Source of the DNA: Tubulanus polymorphus
Taxonomy: Eukaryota; Nemertea; Palaeonemertea; Tubulaniformes; Tubulanidae
Direction: 5' to 3'
Length of the DNA stretch: 64,000 bases
Assembly: GCF_964204645.1 (NCBI RefSeq)
Contig: NC_134034.1
Coordinates: 8,675,414-8,739,413, forward strand
Shown here: positions 32,947-44,245 of the stretch, piece after piece
Layout: the number at the start of each line of letters is the position of its first letter
Numbering within the stretch: the stretch's first letter is position 1
Made by a program: the position numbers and the translations under genes
The notes under the pieces: model-generated
Database searches by the model: none
Seen by the model: the letters and a program-made list of their open reading frames with translations, nothing else
What the model was told of the DNA's origin: nothing

Positions 32947-33162
32947 ACTCTGACTTCACAGTCAATTCAAATTTAGGTTTCTCCTCCCAAAATAAACTCC
33001 TTAGTCACTATATACTAACAGCTATAGGGATCACTTTGTTGCTATATTTTGTATTGTTATAACTGTACAATAAATCAGTTTGTGAAAATGGCTCATAGAT
33101 TTGAGTTGAAACGTCAAACTATCAGATAGTTTTTCTTTTTTATTGTGGGTTTTTGTCGACTA
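32947..33162 (+). repeat. Penelope terminal repeat, right copy
   Basis: Matches 30,427-30,645 with about 90 percent identity by eye. The flanks diverge directly after GTCGACTA. Confidence 0.85.
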
Positions 33163-34200
33163 CTTGATGAATTGTTTTACTACAAATGCCAATCGAAACG
33201 AAAGATATTATTTGAATAACAATGACCCCTATTTTGCATCAACCCGCCAATCAGTGTTAAGTCGAGAGTTTCTTGATCATCAACATCACCGTGTTTGGGT
33301 CATCTTTCCAAGCTATTTCGGAAGCATACACTTGTGAACACTCAGAGTTAAATGCTAACAGATTTAAAAATGCAAGAGCGAACTAATGGTCAAGTTGAAT
33401 TACGGTCCTTAAACGGATTGCGTCTGGAGGAAGCCTAGTTAATGTATCATATATTATTGGAAGAAGACACGCTCTTCCCGCAGAAGATCAAGTGTACAAA
33501 CACATATGGAGGACATATCGACCTAGACTCTATATGCGCACAGGCATTAGCAGTTGGTTATATTATCAGAAACAGAAAATAAATAATTGCGGCTTTTCAC
33601 AATAAGTCTTTCCTTTTTTATGTAGTTAATGATTGATATGAAATTATCAAGATTGCATATGCGAAAATTTCAATGACCCTAAATTTTAGTTAAATATACA
33701 AATCATTTCTAAAATGTATCATAAACCTACACGTTTTCGAGAAAAAGGTGGAAAAATGGCTTAAGCACGTGTGCGACGTTAAAGAATATCTCGAAGGTTA
33801 CGTCACCTTTGATGGGAATGAACAGTTACGTTGACCAATTTGCGCAAAAGAAAATGAAATCTGTATTGACGTAAGTACAGGTATCAGGAGAGTAATATGC
33901 TGTCCTAATGACCCGGTTTACGGTGGTAAACACAAAAAGCCTTCTAGGTGCGGATATTACTTAATGTTTGAGCATTATACGTACATTTTTTTTAAACTTT
34001 TATAGTCAGACACAATTTCATAACAATGATAAAGCAAATTATATTAGTCAATTGAAAATCTGAATTAATTCCAACATTTAGTTGATACTGATTTTTCATG
34101 AATAAGCTCAATGATCATGTGAAATTTTCAGATACAGCAAATAACCCCAAATGTTTAACAATATCACTCCTATAGAAATTGAAACGAGACCACAATTCTC
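33163..34200. other. No gene recognised
   Basis: Only short frames; one (33,143-33,337) overlaps the repeat end. Nothing with family motifs. Confidence 0.5.
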
Positions 34201-34730
34201 TGAATTAGTCTTCCGTAAGTCGAGTCCAGACTCACCCACCTATACCAGATCAGGAAGAAAAATTATACCAACGCAGCTACTCGCTCTATAACTTTGAACA
34301 TAATTATATATTTCAGGATACACGGAACCACGGCGTTGGTATGTATATATCGTAAAAAGGACATTGCATCCATGAAAAATCTCGAAGTCCATGACATAAA
34401 GTGCCTGAGCAGATCGCATGAAGGCTATGGATATAGATGTAAACTTTGCAATTATAAGAATGGACACCGAGATTTAAACACGCGCGAATGACATATCGAA
34501 GACATTCCGAGAACGTAATGTCGATTGTCGAAAAGTCAAACTCGTCGCAATAAAGGACGACGACGAGTTCGAGTTCGATCCTCCCGAAATACAATGCTTA
34601 AGCCGCTCGGAAACCCTGACCGTCCATCCAACCAAAAGAAAATCAGGGAAACAAAACAAAGACCCCTCCGGAAAAAGACCTAGAACACCGATAGCTAGTG
34701 AAAATGTGAACTTGCTTACAACTCCTTAAT
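34200..34730 (+). pseudogene. Unassigned coding-like fragments
   Basis: SPTYTRSGRKIIPT at about 34,235 resembles the RSGR-type tails near the ends of some retroelement polyproteins. Further on, AIKDDDEFEFDPPEIQCLSR and KRKSGKQNKDPSGKRPRTP form a charged, disordered frame ending near 34,729. No domain is certain. Confidence 0.25.
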
Positions 34731-34814
34731 TTGATACTACGTTTTTACGTCCCCCGCAATAGTCAGTAGGGAATGACCTCTGAAGACACTGATCTTTGGT
34801 ATCGAAACATGATG

Positions 34815-35130
34815 AGTGTATCCATACTATGAAATATCATTGTCTTGCTATGAATGGTTATTTAACAATTTTAGAATTGAGTTGACAGGGTTTAGAACTC
34901 CAAACTCACTAAGGCACATCTTCTCCCCAGGGGTAATCATAGTATGAAATAGCATTGTCTTGTTATCAATGGTTCTTCTTGAATCGTTTTACAAGGTTTC
35001 ATATGAATGATCTATAGTGACCTTGACCTTTTCCCCCAAAATCAATAGGGCACATCCAAGGGTAATCATACTATGTAATACCATAGTTCTGCTATAAATG
35101 GCTTCTCATGAATCGAGTTCATGAACATAC
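34815..35130 (+). repeat. Diverged ~120-bp tandem repeat, three copies
   Basis: CATACTATGAAATATCATTG..TTGCTATGAATGG (about 34,824), CATAGTATGAAATAGCATTG... (34,938) and CATACTATGTAATACCATAG... (35,069) are spaced about 115-130 bp. AGGGCACATC..AGGGGTAATCATA precedes the later copies. Followed by GGACGGATGGACAGACTGATGG. Confidence 0.7.
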
Positions 35131-35239
35131 CGTATGCGGACGGATGGACAGACTGATGGACAGAAGCTAAACGCTGCGCAGGGGATGACTAGACAAACCA
35201 TGTGACATAAAGTTATCTGGTGTAAATTTAACTGAAATG

Positions 35240-35560
35240 ACAAATGTGGTCGCTGTAGAAAACTAGACAAGGATGAACAGATTGACGGATGAAGTTGATG
35301 AAGATGATGTCAGGTGAATTACCATCTATGTGGGTGGATCCATGAATTGGGGATTACTGTTGGGGATTGAAGTTATCATGCAATAGACTTCTGAGGTGTG
35401 TACATTGCTCTAGAGATAAATTGAAATCACCAAGAGTGATAGTACTGGTTTTATTGAGTTCAAAGCTGGCTAGAGCATTCTGTATAGCATCAAAAAATTC
35501 ATCAGTGCACCGGAAGGTCTGTAGATGTAGGTCTGTAATCCTACATTGAGATCAATCCCG
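35240..35560 (-). pseudogene. LINE AP-endonuclease fragment
   Basis: On the minus strand the frame reads RCTDEFFDAIQNALASFELN, then TSTITLGDFNLSLE and, after a stop, GSTHIDGNSPDIIF. GDFN and the later THxxGNxxD pattern are the catalytic motifs of the endonuclease/exonuclease/phosphatase domain that nicks target DNA for CR1/Jockey-type LINEs. It is an isolated fragment without RT nearby. Confidence 0.7.
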
Positions 35561-35839
35561 AATGATCCTGAAATTCTTTCCTCGAAACATTTTGAAATTT
35601 AACAGCAATATTCATAGTCCCCTAAAAATCCTAGAAATCAAAGTTCGCTTCTAGCCATTTATAATGCATCTCCGGCCCATCCATTAAACGATGTCTGTGA
35701 AAACTATGCTAAAATGCCACCAGTGGTCCTGCATCATATCAAAACGTTTGAAACCGAGCAAATGTCCTATGATTTCAAAAATTGTCATACATGTAATGAA
35801 CGACCTTTTGAAATGAAAATGAATAAAAAAATTCCTAAT

Positions 35840-36400
35840 CAGATGCATAAGGTGTTCTAAAGATAAGGGTACTACCAAGTTAAATTCAAAATCAAACTAT
35901 ATGGACCCAGGTCCAGTTTCCATTGGAATTAACAGCGTTGACATTGATTGAGCAGCAATTAATTCCTCGGTTAGCTCCAACAATGAATGTCAATCTGCTT
36001 TAAACAAGGTGGGAACTCATCAACTGCCCACTGTGTAACATGCCCACAAAATATCAATGAACCTGCTCAAATACTGCCAAAATGTCCGACTGAAATTAAT
36101 ACACTGAAGGTCAGAAAAATTGGCAAAGGTGGGACATCAAATGAATTTAATGGGCGACGTACCAGCATAGAGAAAGCTCTGAAATGGCTTAAATCCAACA
36201 ATCCCGCATAGCATGACATAACTATCAGTCAAGATCGGTTACATCAATTTTCAATAGATGGAGAGATTCAAATTGAAAAAGTTCGTGTTCAAAGACCCAA
36301 GTCCACATGTGAGCGGGGACCAGCATTTCAACAAATCGATCCAACTGATGTTGATGATGGTGCTGAAACAGTGTCGGCAGTGCTGCTCCCTGATCCTTGA
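35840..36400 (+). pseudogene. Helitron protein N-terminal region (cysteine-rich, DUF6570-like)
   Basis: IRCSKDKGTTKLNSKSNYMD then PGPVSIGIN resembles the CxRC...NNMDPG motif at the start of Helitron Rep proteins. The next frame (35,987-36,211) ends NGRRTSIEKALKWLKSNNPA and, after a stop, DITISQDRLHQFSIDGE; the usual text is vRR..v..AL.WLk.NNp. A stop at about 36,209 and a frame change near 35,960 break it. Confidence 0.75.
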
Positions 36401-36419
36401 ATGGACGTGAGATCAGAAG

Positions 36420-37560
36420 TTGAAAAAATCATTCACGAAATGGTTGGTGAAACTCATGGAGATGTTACAAAAAAACAAAGGCAGGAAAACAACAATTCCA
36501 TGGCCAACCCATGATTCAATACCGATTTCCGAGTTCAAAACCCAATACTTTTTTGTTTTGTCTTTTTCTTGTCTATTTCTGTTGTCTACAGGTGACTTTG
36601 TAATCAACAGACCCTGCACTTCAGCATCTCTTTCGGATTGGGCGGAACATTTCATCGGGTACAGTGAAGGCCGATATGCTCGACACCAGTTCTTTAAATT
36701 TGTAGTACACAATATAATAGGTCAAAAACATACACTAGACTGCAGCAACTTTGTAATTAAGGAATCCCTTGGTGACCAACATCTGTCTATTGAAGATCTC
36801 GAAAAGAAATTGGAAGAAGGAGATCAATCTTTTGCAAAGAAAATACTGTAGTTTTTATCTTTGCTTTGTGGTACAGCTCAATAGCTCAAAGTAAAGAGCT
36901 GCGTTCACTTATTCAATACCAAGCTAACGTCGGCAAAAGACAACCATGCTTTTTTAGAACGAGAAGTTGTGCAGAGCAACACTGTAAGCCACTAAGAAAA
37001 TTACTTACAGAATATATCAGCCCAACAACAGGAATGCAAGTGGATCCAAAAAATCGAAACACAATATTCATAGCCCTTCAAGAGCACTCGCATATTGTTG
37101 GCCACTAATTTGATTTGCGTACTACCAGCTACGGGAAGTTGGTGCAGAGCAACACTATAAGCCACTAAGAAAATTACTTACAGAATATATCAGCCCAACA
37201 ACAGGATTGCAAGTGGATCCAAAAAATCGAAACACATTATTCATCGCCCTTCAAGAGCACTCACATATTGTTGGCCACTAATTTGATTTGCGTACTACCA
37301 GCTACCGGATGATCAAGTAGCACAAGTATTGTCCCTTTGGGCTAAAGAGAAATTCTCCATGATAGCCCAACATCCGGCAGGATAAGACTGTCGTGGACTC
37401 CCACGAAAATATCTATGGCCTGCAGCAGAAGGAACCTGTCAAGCCCCACCGAAGGAGTCTTATCCACTTATTAAACTCTTGACTGACATTGCCACCGATC
37501 AAGAATGCTTTTATAGGATCGTCTTTTACCCTGCAATAAGATCAACATCCACAGAGTTTT
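36420..37560 (+). pseudogene. Helitron-like N domain and Rep region
   Basis: The frame 36,420-36,851 reads PWPTHDSIPISEFKTQYFF, GDFVINRPCTSASLSDWAEH and GRYARHQFFKFVVHNII, the Helitron_like_N domain. Further on come CFFRTRSCAEQHCKPLRKLL and HSHIVGH (with FDLRTTSY after a stop), then DDQVAQVLSLWAKEKFSMIA and CNKINIHR near 37,523, matching the Rep region downstream. A 163-bp segment is duplicated in tandem (36,970-37,132 and 37,143-37,305). The PIF1 helicase part is absent. Confidence 0.8.
36970..37305 (+). repeat. 163-bp tandem duplication inside the Helitron
   Basis: TGCAGAGCAACACT...CTACCAGCTAC occurs twice with a 173-bp period. The copies differ at about six bases, so the duplication came after the element had already started to decay or shortly before. 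Confidence 0.85.
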
Positions 37561-37789
37561 GGAGACAGTCAGTCTTGTGTCTGAGGATTGTATCAAAGTA
37601 AGTGAATTGTTTTCCAAATTCTTATTTTTTGTATAAACTAAATAAAAAGCTAAAACAATACTTAATTTTGCAAAAAAAAGTTTTATTTTCAGAATTCTGA
37701 GTGGTCGTTTCAAATATAGTTGCGCATCAAGCAGTTTGCATGAAGATTGGTAATGATAACCCATCCAATCTAACAGACAGAAAGGCTAA

Positions 37790-38640
37790 AGCTAGTCGGC
37801 AGAACTAAGTAATCAACCACTAAACCCGAAACGTCCAAGGAAATTTTGCAAACAATGCATCGAAAAATTAAAACAAATTGAACCACACCTATTTGAGCCT
37901 GCTGTCTCCGAAGCAGAAACCGATACGTGTAGCAAGGAATCGTGGACAAAGGAATCATGGACGCAAACAAATGAACGAGTGGTGATCGTCAACCAAGACT
38001 CAATTCCTGACCTCTCCAAATTGCCCAAACTCCGAATTGCTCCCCGAATTCTCCGAATTGCTCGTCAATTTAGGAATAGCACTGGGGACCGTTTTAAACA
38101 GACTCTACGAAGCACTAACTCTCTCTGAATGCCGCAGTATTGACTCAATATGTAATCTATCCGCTGATAATTATCTAAGTCATGTCAGTCCGGTTTTAGT
38201 TGAATTTCTGTCATTGGCGTGTATGTCAAGTAAGAATCACGAGAAAAGGCTGTACTGCTTGTAATGTAAAACGGTTGAATCGATCTTAGATTTATCAAAC
38301 CCGCGATATCTGTTACCAATACATTTGAGGGAAAGTATACTATCATTCAACTTTGGAGCTGGAGGCCTTACCTTAGAAGTTCCCTCGACTGGTCCATACA
38401 CAGCCTACCAATCAGTGAAGAACTGGTTATCCTCACTTGCCATTGAAAAGAGATTGAACTTACATAGTGATGGTCTCTGTGTTTTTGACAAAAACCAAGT
38501 TCTTCAAAGACGGTGGAAGGTTGAATTGAATTGCAAGATGGTTTGCCATGTCGTTTCAATCGTGGCTTTATTTCAAGTCGATTCAAGGGGCGACGTACAG
38601 TTTAGGTCCCACTTAAAACCTGGGTCATAGATTCTACGAA
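37790..38640 (+). pseudogene. Large uncharacterised gene family member, N-terminal half
   Basis: PRKFCKQCIEKLKQIEPHLF at about 37,838 and LYEALTLSECRSIDSICNLS at 38,100-38,160 lead to a frame (38,325-38,630) reading STGPYTAYQSVKNWLSSLAI, GLCVFDKNQVLQRRWKV. The order SxPGxYT...WL...DxxVxFDNNQV is one I remember from large, often multi-copy predicted proteins of cnidarians and molluscs (possibly DUF6589-type). Function is unknown; mobile-element origin is likely from copy number, not shown here. Frame breaks near 38,030 and 38,265. Confidence 0.45.
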
Positions 38641-38879
38641 CACTAGACGACGAAGCAAAGAAATTGATCAAATATCCAGATAATAACCCTGAAGTTAAAA
38701 AACCCACTACGAATATCTGTTTCCTTACTGGTCGCATACTTTAGCTCAGGTGTGTGCAGATCAGGAGCTACTTGATCGGGGTTTATTCAATGATAAAGTG
38801 GCGGAAATGATCAAGGAAAATCGTTTTCCCAAATTGTAAGATGAACCTCAAAGCTGCAAAATTGAATGATCAATTCTGA

Positions 38880-40600
38880 TTGATTCTGATGATCATAGTA
38901 CAACTTGCACCACTCAACCAGATAGAGTATCAAAGAGACCTAAAAATTCTTCGCCTAGGAGTGAGGCGGAATTCAGACGGTAGTTATGTGGTAACTAAAC
39001 AAGATGAATCAACCGAATCAGAATCCGTTTCAAATAATTCGCACACTGTTTCCGATCCAATTTTCGTAAATCCTCGCAGCTATGAAGCAGTAATGGTTGG
39101 TCTTCAAAAAATAGACGAGAAATGTGTTATTGAAACTTGCGGCAAAGATTCAGAAGAAACAAGACGAAAGTGGGTAACAATATACTGCGACGGTCTATCA
39201 TTTAATTTAGCGATGCGAATCTTACTGAGCACATACTGCTGTTGTTTGTGCATAGCCAAAGGTTTCTCTGGTCGCGAAAAAATGTTTGCACACCTTAGAG
39301 ACAGTTATGGTGATGTTATTAGGGACGGAATTTTAACTTCAATGTACGAACATTTTAACTTCAATGGAGTTAATAGTTGGGCAAATTTGCAGCCCGGTCC
39401 TGCTCACATAGAAATGAATATGGTTAAAGCAGTTTTTGAGCTTTGCTGGAAGATTTTCATGAAAGATCTCGCTCAATTGATGATCTTCAAAAGTGAAAAA
39501 GCCCTCCAATGTACCAAGAAATGTAGTGATCATCATAACACTTGTTCACTACATTTATACTGATCGCGTACAAATCTCTGACATACCAGTTGGCGGTGCC
39601 GTTTGTACGGAAAGAACTTTCTAAACAAGCTCTGTGGTAAACGCTAAACATTTTGGGGAGTTTCTACGAAAATCTGTAAAAAGCGAGACATATGCGTTGG
39701 TTGCGGACGTATGTTATGAATCAATGAATTCAATTCTTATGTATAGACATGGAAAGGACAACAACATAGAAAGTACAACAGAAGTATGGTGCTCTCAGGA
39801 ATTGGAAAATTTGCGAAAGTGTGGTGCGGCAGGTATCATCCACTTTACAGGGAATTAAAATTGACATTTCAACTTATGCTTGCTAGGATGCCTTCGAAGG
39901 TCAGGAATCACACCATGGAATCGTGGTCGTTAAATAAATCTGGGAAAAAAGGAACAAATCAAGGTCCAGATTATGTGCTTGAAGAAATCAATAAAACTGT
40001 ACAGCACTGGATACCGAATATTCCAAAGCAGCGAGACTGGCAACAGGCATGCCGTTAATATGATGACATGCCTCGTTTTCGGACGGTCGTTTTAAATCAG
40101 ATGGGTTGTCGCGACCCAAACAACAGAGGTCTTCACAAGAGAAGAGAGTATAGTGCTGAAGTAGATGAATTCCGTTGTAAGATCTCACCAAGAGGAACCC
40201 AAAAAAATGAAGTCACTAAGTGGTGCTCTATTGGATACCGAATTAGTAAACTTCTGCAGTTAGTCGAGAGAAAAACGTGCAAAATATTTTGACGTTTTTG
40301 AAAAATACGAAGAACAGAGAAGCTTCGAAAGATCTACAGTTCCATTTAAAGAACCCCCTGTATTCGTCACGAACGAAGAAAAGAATAATTCATTATCAAA
40401 CAAAACTGTAGCAGAATTGAAACAAATGACTGTTAGTAGAATCAATACGATTATTGACCCTGTAACGAAGGACGCTGCATTGGATAGATGGAAACATCAA
40501 TACGAAAAGAAAAGGGTTCAAAAGTATGATCTTGTAGAAAGCAGGAAGACTTGGAAACTGAGGAATCTTCATATGATGAAACGAGTGACAATGTGATGAT
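38880..40600 (+). pseudogene. Large uncharacterised gene family member, C-terminal half
   Basis: Continues the preceding entry. The 227-codon frame has DPIFVNPRSYEAVMVGLQKI, WVTIYCDGLSFNLAMRIL, NSWANLQPGPAHIEMNMVKA and FKSEKALQ near the end; conserved acidic residues (CDGL, HIEMNM) and the DHH that follows could be an active site, but this is conjecture. After a break, GKKGTNQGPDYVLEEINKTV and WIPNIPKQRDWQQACR (to 40,058), then VFVTNEEKNNSLSNKTVAEL (about 40,350), complete the family order. It is broken at four or more points. Confidence 0.5.
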
Positions 40601-40679
40601 GGCGAGAATTAACCAAACCGCATTCATCAGTCTATTTATAACAAGTTATGATGTACACTAAAGCAAAATTAAAGCGCAT

Positions 40680-40985
40680 TTATTCACATTTGCAACAAAA
40701 ATAATCTTTGGTCCAAATATATTCTTCGGTAAAATTTGCACATGTGTAATCTATCCATGTATCGCAATCTTTCCCGGAGCAGCCGATCCAGAGCACAGGA
40801 TCATCGTCTTTGTATTTTAAGTGGCACACAGGGCAGTAATAATTATCGTCGTCTAGCTTCTGTTGTTTTCTTTTTCTCATACTAGTTGTAGGGACTGCCA
40901 AGGAAGTTGAAGCCCGTGGCGATAGAGCGATTGGCGTTGCAGGAGCCAGCTGTGTAAAAGTACTACTGTAGTTTAGATCTCCCGG
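40680..40985 (-). CDS. PHD-finger terminal exon
   Basis: The minus-strand frame reads a Pro/Ser/Thr-rich lead (APATPIALSPRASTSLAVPT), KRKQQKLDDDN, and then YYCPVCHLKYKDDD, WIGCSGKDCDTWIDYTC and FCCKC to a stop at 40,680. This is the C4HC3 PHD zinc finger at the very C-terminus; the histidine position is Asp in WIDYTC. PHD fingers read histone tails and also sit at the end of several transposase types. The frame opens at about 40,985 near a stop, so it is probably a last exon. It converges with the plus-strand gene ending near 40.6 kb. Confidence 0.65.
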   Translation of the reverse strand, partial: PGDLNYSSTFTQLAPATPIALSPRASTSLAVPTTSMRKRKQQKLDDDNYYCPVCHLKYKDDDPVLWIGCSGKDCDTWIDYTCANFTEEYIWTKDYFCCKCE

Positions 40986-40989
40986 TAAA

Positions 40990-42060
40990 CCAAAACATTA
41001 TCATGGTAAGGTATTTGTTAGTATTATGCTGTTGTGATAGTGATAATGATATTTTAAGGAAAAAAAATAAATGTCTTTAGTTTTTATATGCCTATTTGCC
41101 CTTCAGGTAGTTTATTAAACAGATGTACAAATTCTTAATGCATTTTTTAAATTTAAAATTTGGAAATTTTGTGGGAAGTCACACTTGGAAATTTTTTTGC
41201 AGGATCACCAGTCAAAGCGGAAAATCTACCGTCAAAAAGAAAGAAAGAACTCTTTGATCCAAGACCATCAAAATACAGGAACCTACTAAGATAACGTCAT
41301 AAATACAGTGATCAATTACTGCAGTACTTCAAACAAAGATTTAGCCATCCGTTACCTGTTTCCAAAAGCTGATCTCAAAACTGCTTTCGTTTGAGTGTGG
41401 TTATTCTACTGTTAAATTGATGAGTCTGTCATGTATTATCATGCATATAAGATTATAGAGACAACTCAATGACAGAATAAAAGCTTTTATAAATTTTAGA
41501 TTATTGACGATTTGTTGCAAGTCCTTTCTTGGTTGAATTCTCATCAATTATTCGCAAGTTTGCTGAATCTATGTGGTTACAACGTTGTATTTATCATTGT
41601 TATAACAAGGATTCAATGGTGATTCGACATCTGATCTTTAACAGAGTTTTCACATTGTGATGCGTTGTAGAAACAATTTTCAAACACAACCTTTAATCTA
41701 CCAGATGTCGACGTCGACAAACAACATGTTATCGACATGGAAATGAAGTGTTTGCTGGGTACGATTTAAAAAATCTTTGAAAGAAATTCCATGTGAAATT
41801 TTGAATAAATACGGCTGCTGGAATAAAAAAAAACTATCTGAAAATGTTAAGCCAGCAAGTGCTGCCACCCTAGCAATTTGGCGATTTTAATGTACGATTT
41901 AACGATCCCAGAAGCCGGTTACAGGCCCAAAGATAGTTAATGATTGTCTTCATATTATTCCCCTAAATTCTTAACACACTGGAATACTTTTATATGGAAT
42001 TGGAGTTAATATCCGAACAAAATCTATCAGTGTTTTTCTCGGTGAAAATTGCAAACAGTC
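40990..42060. other. No gene recognised
   Basis: Possible coding scraps (for example SKAENLPSKRKKELFDPRPS near 41,215) but nothing assignable. Confidence 0.45.
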
Positions 42061-42071
42061 GTTTTGCTATA

Positions 42072-42124
42072 TACGTAAATCTACGTACAGTACGTAAATT
42101 TACGTAGCTACGTAAATCTACGTA
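42072..42124. repeat. Six phased TACGTA palindromes
   Basis: TACGTA starts at 42,072, 42,082, 42,091, 42,101, 42,109 and 42,119, spacing 8-10 bp. The cluster is bounded by TGCTATA and TTTTAATCG. Could be a protein-binding array or a decayed microsatellite. Confidence 0.8.
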
Positions 42125-42729
42125 TTTTAATCGACTTGGTGGAGGAAACGTGCGCTTTCACAAGGCAATCACCAGCATCATGGTCAATCAGAACAAAATT
42201 GTCGCCCATTTTCAGATTACCGTTAACCAAAGAACGATATAATGTAGTGTATCGAGTGTGATGGACATGTCAACTGAAACGAGTCCGAATGGACGTAGGT
42301 CTATTGTAGCCGGCCCCTTCACAATTGAAATTGATATCAACGCCGGTTTACTTTCACAATCAGCGTTTGACGACATCGGCAACTAGATGGCGCTAGCGCA
42401 CGGTACGCGAATTTCAGAACCGATTTTTGCGGTTCTAGATCGACGCGCGCGCTAACCAGAAACAGAATATATATTTTATGCCTTACGCAGGGTTAACGCG
42501 GCCGGATGGCGAACTATTCTGTCGCTCATTGTTGGTAATGTTTCTGTGAAGATACAGAAACCCCTACAATGTGTGGATAATTGATGATTATAATGGTTGT
42601 ATAATTTTAAAGATATGTATGTGTATTGGTGTCTATAGCTCATTAGTGGGCTTTTTTTGCGATAATGTGGTGTTTTCATGCCTCCATCATTTTTCTAGTT
42701 GAAATAGATTTGCTTGAACAAAGCTAAGC

Positions 42730-43886
42730 GGGATGTCGATTCCCGGCCGCGCCGTCGGCACAACCCTGGATATCGTCATAATCGATCCCGATAAGATTGA
42801 CAAGATTTTGACTGTTTAAGACGGGAACCTTACGGCGGCATTGGAGGAGCGCCGCAACCAGGCCCTTCTCGCAATCCGGGGAACTCGCCACAACCCCAAT
42901 CTCGAGGATCATCGTAGGCGGAGAATGAGCGGGAGGATATGACGCAACCGGGACCCTCTCGCAATCCGTCGTTCGCGTTGCGGTCGCCCAACAAGCAACA
43001 GCGACATTCGTCGGAATTTACCGTACAAAACGCACGCTTTCACGAATTGAGTACTAGAACAACCACCATTTTTGATGACGTATTTAAGATTCTATTCTTT
43101 CATACAGCAATTTCGCCAGAAATTCAAAGCGACTCGTACTCATTACGAAATAACGATTGACGACCGAGAAACAAATGACGAATCCGTCGACGCACTGTAT
43201 GATTCATTGCACATTCTAAAAAGTTCTCGACGGTATCGGTAACCGTCTCGACGTAAACCCTCGTGATTGTATACGAATATCAACACCACCCGTCATTGGC
43301 CAACAATATAAATCTATCTTTCATGCCGTATGAACGATAAACGTTCTACTGGGGGCCATTGAACAGGTGATGCAAAGTCACGAGTTTTTGCTGTTTTCGT
43401 CGATTACCATAGATTGCATCATCGTTAGATAGATCCGTGGCAGAGCACTCGAAAAAAATGATCGACGGTTTTAAAATAAATCGGTTTTAAAATAAAGCAA
43501 AGGACGTAAGACATCCGTATTAGAGATCGCGAACGACGATAATATATGTTTAGCCAGAACATTCGTCGTCGCAGCTGTGTCAAGTCACCGCATTGAGTCT
43601 CCGTTGCGACCGATGTGGAATATTTTCTATAGCGATGACTGTTAAAACCGACACTTGGTCGTCAACGCTAAAAGCGTCAGTCAATGTGCCAGACTCAGAT
43701 GCGGTACATTGTCTGCACGAAGATCGGCGATCGCAGGAAATTTTACACGCGCCACTGCAGTGAAAAATAATGTAAATCGTGCAAAAATAACAAGTCGATT
43801 TCGCACGATTGTTATATCAAAACTGGCGCGACCGATCGAACGACTAATAAGAAATCAGCGGAACGTTATGATGGTGAGGTCGATCA
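42730..43886 (+). pseudogene. Polinton/adintovirus-type DNA polymerase gene, N-terminal part
   Basis: Pieces of a large protein upstream of the Copia insertion: PSRNPSFALRSPNKQQRHSS, RFHELSTRTTTIFDDVF, DDRETNDESVDALYDSLHIL and, near 43,540, NDDNICLARTFVVA. These resemble the long N-terminal extension of B-family polymerases of some animal Polintons and adintoviruses (from memory). The sequence reads into the Copia target site at 43,882-43,886 and polymerase sequence resumes at 49,007. Base composition is balanced, unlike the AT-rich Polintons at 19-22 and 52.5-53 kb. Several frame breaks. Confidence 0.5.
43882..43886. repeat. Copia target-site duplication, left
   Basis: GATCA, identical to 49,007-49,011. 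Confidence 0.9.
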
Positions 43887-44044
43887 TGATAATCACCTTA
43901 ATTTTCAGTAAGGCCTCTTACACGCATTGTAAAAGACTAATTCCTAAACACACAATCCACGCACACGCGCAACCGAGCTCGGTATCCCTTCGCTGTCCCG
44001 TCAATTTTTCTAACCCCAAAAAGCCCAAGTCCACATATCTAACA
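43887..44044 (-). repeat. Copia 3' LTR
   Basis: 158 bp, one difference from the other LTR. On the minus strand it begins TGTTAGATATGTGGACTTGG. Confidence 0.95.
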
Positions 44045-44065
44045 ATCTCATCTATCTTTCTTTTT
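44045..44065 (-). promoter_or_regulatory. Copia polypurine tract
   Basis: The minus strand reads AAAAAGAAAGATAGATGAGA directly before the 3' LTR. This is the usual place and composition of the primer for plus-strand DNA synthesis. Confidence 0.8.
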
Positions 44066-44200
44066 AACGGAGCAGAACGCTTTTCCACTGAAGAATTACA
44101 AGTCGTAACTTTCTAACGGAGTAGAACACTTTTCTACTGAAGAATTACAAGTCGTAACTTTCTAACGGAGTAGAACACTTTTCTACTGAAGAATTACAAA
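44062..44200 (-). repeat. 49-bp tandem repeat in the Copia 3' UTR, three copies
   Basis: AACGGAGTAGAACACTTTTC units start at 44,066 (slightly diverged), 44,115 and 44,164. The latter two are nearly identical. Confidence 0.9.
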
Positions 44201-44245
44201 AATTGATAAGTCATGGTTTATCTATTTACATGGCATCAACAATGT

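Larger units (their letters stand above)
30427..33162 (+). mobile_element. Penelope-like retroelement (decayed) with terminal direct repeats
   Basis: Direct repeats of about 217 bp (30,427-30,645 and 32,947-33,162) flank a broken RT and a GIY-YIG endonuclease coding region. This combination, with LTR-like repeats around a single ORF, is characteristic of Penelope-like elements. The repeats share phrases such as AAACTATCAGATAGTTTTTC and ATTGTGGGTTTTTGTCGACTA with scattered differences and one 8-bp indel, so the insertion is not recent. Confidence 0.85.
35640..37560 (+). mobile_element. Helitron (rolling-circle transposon) remnant
   Basis: Successive pieces of a Helitron Rep/helicase protein are readable over 1.9 kb on the plus strand in several frames. 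No TC start or CTRR/hairpin end was identified, so boundaries reflect coding homology only. Confidence 0.8.
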
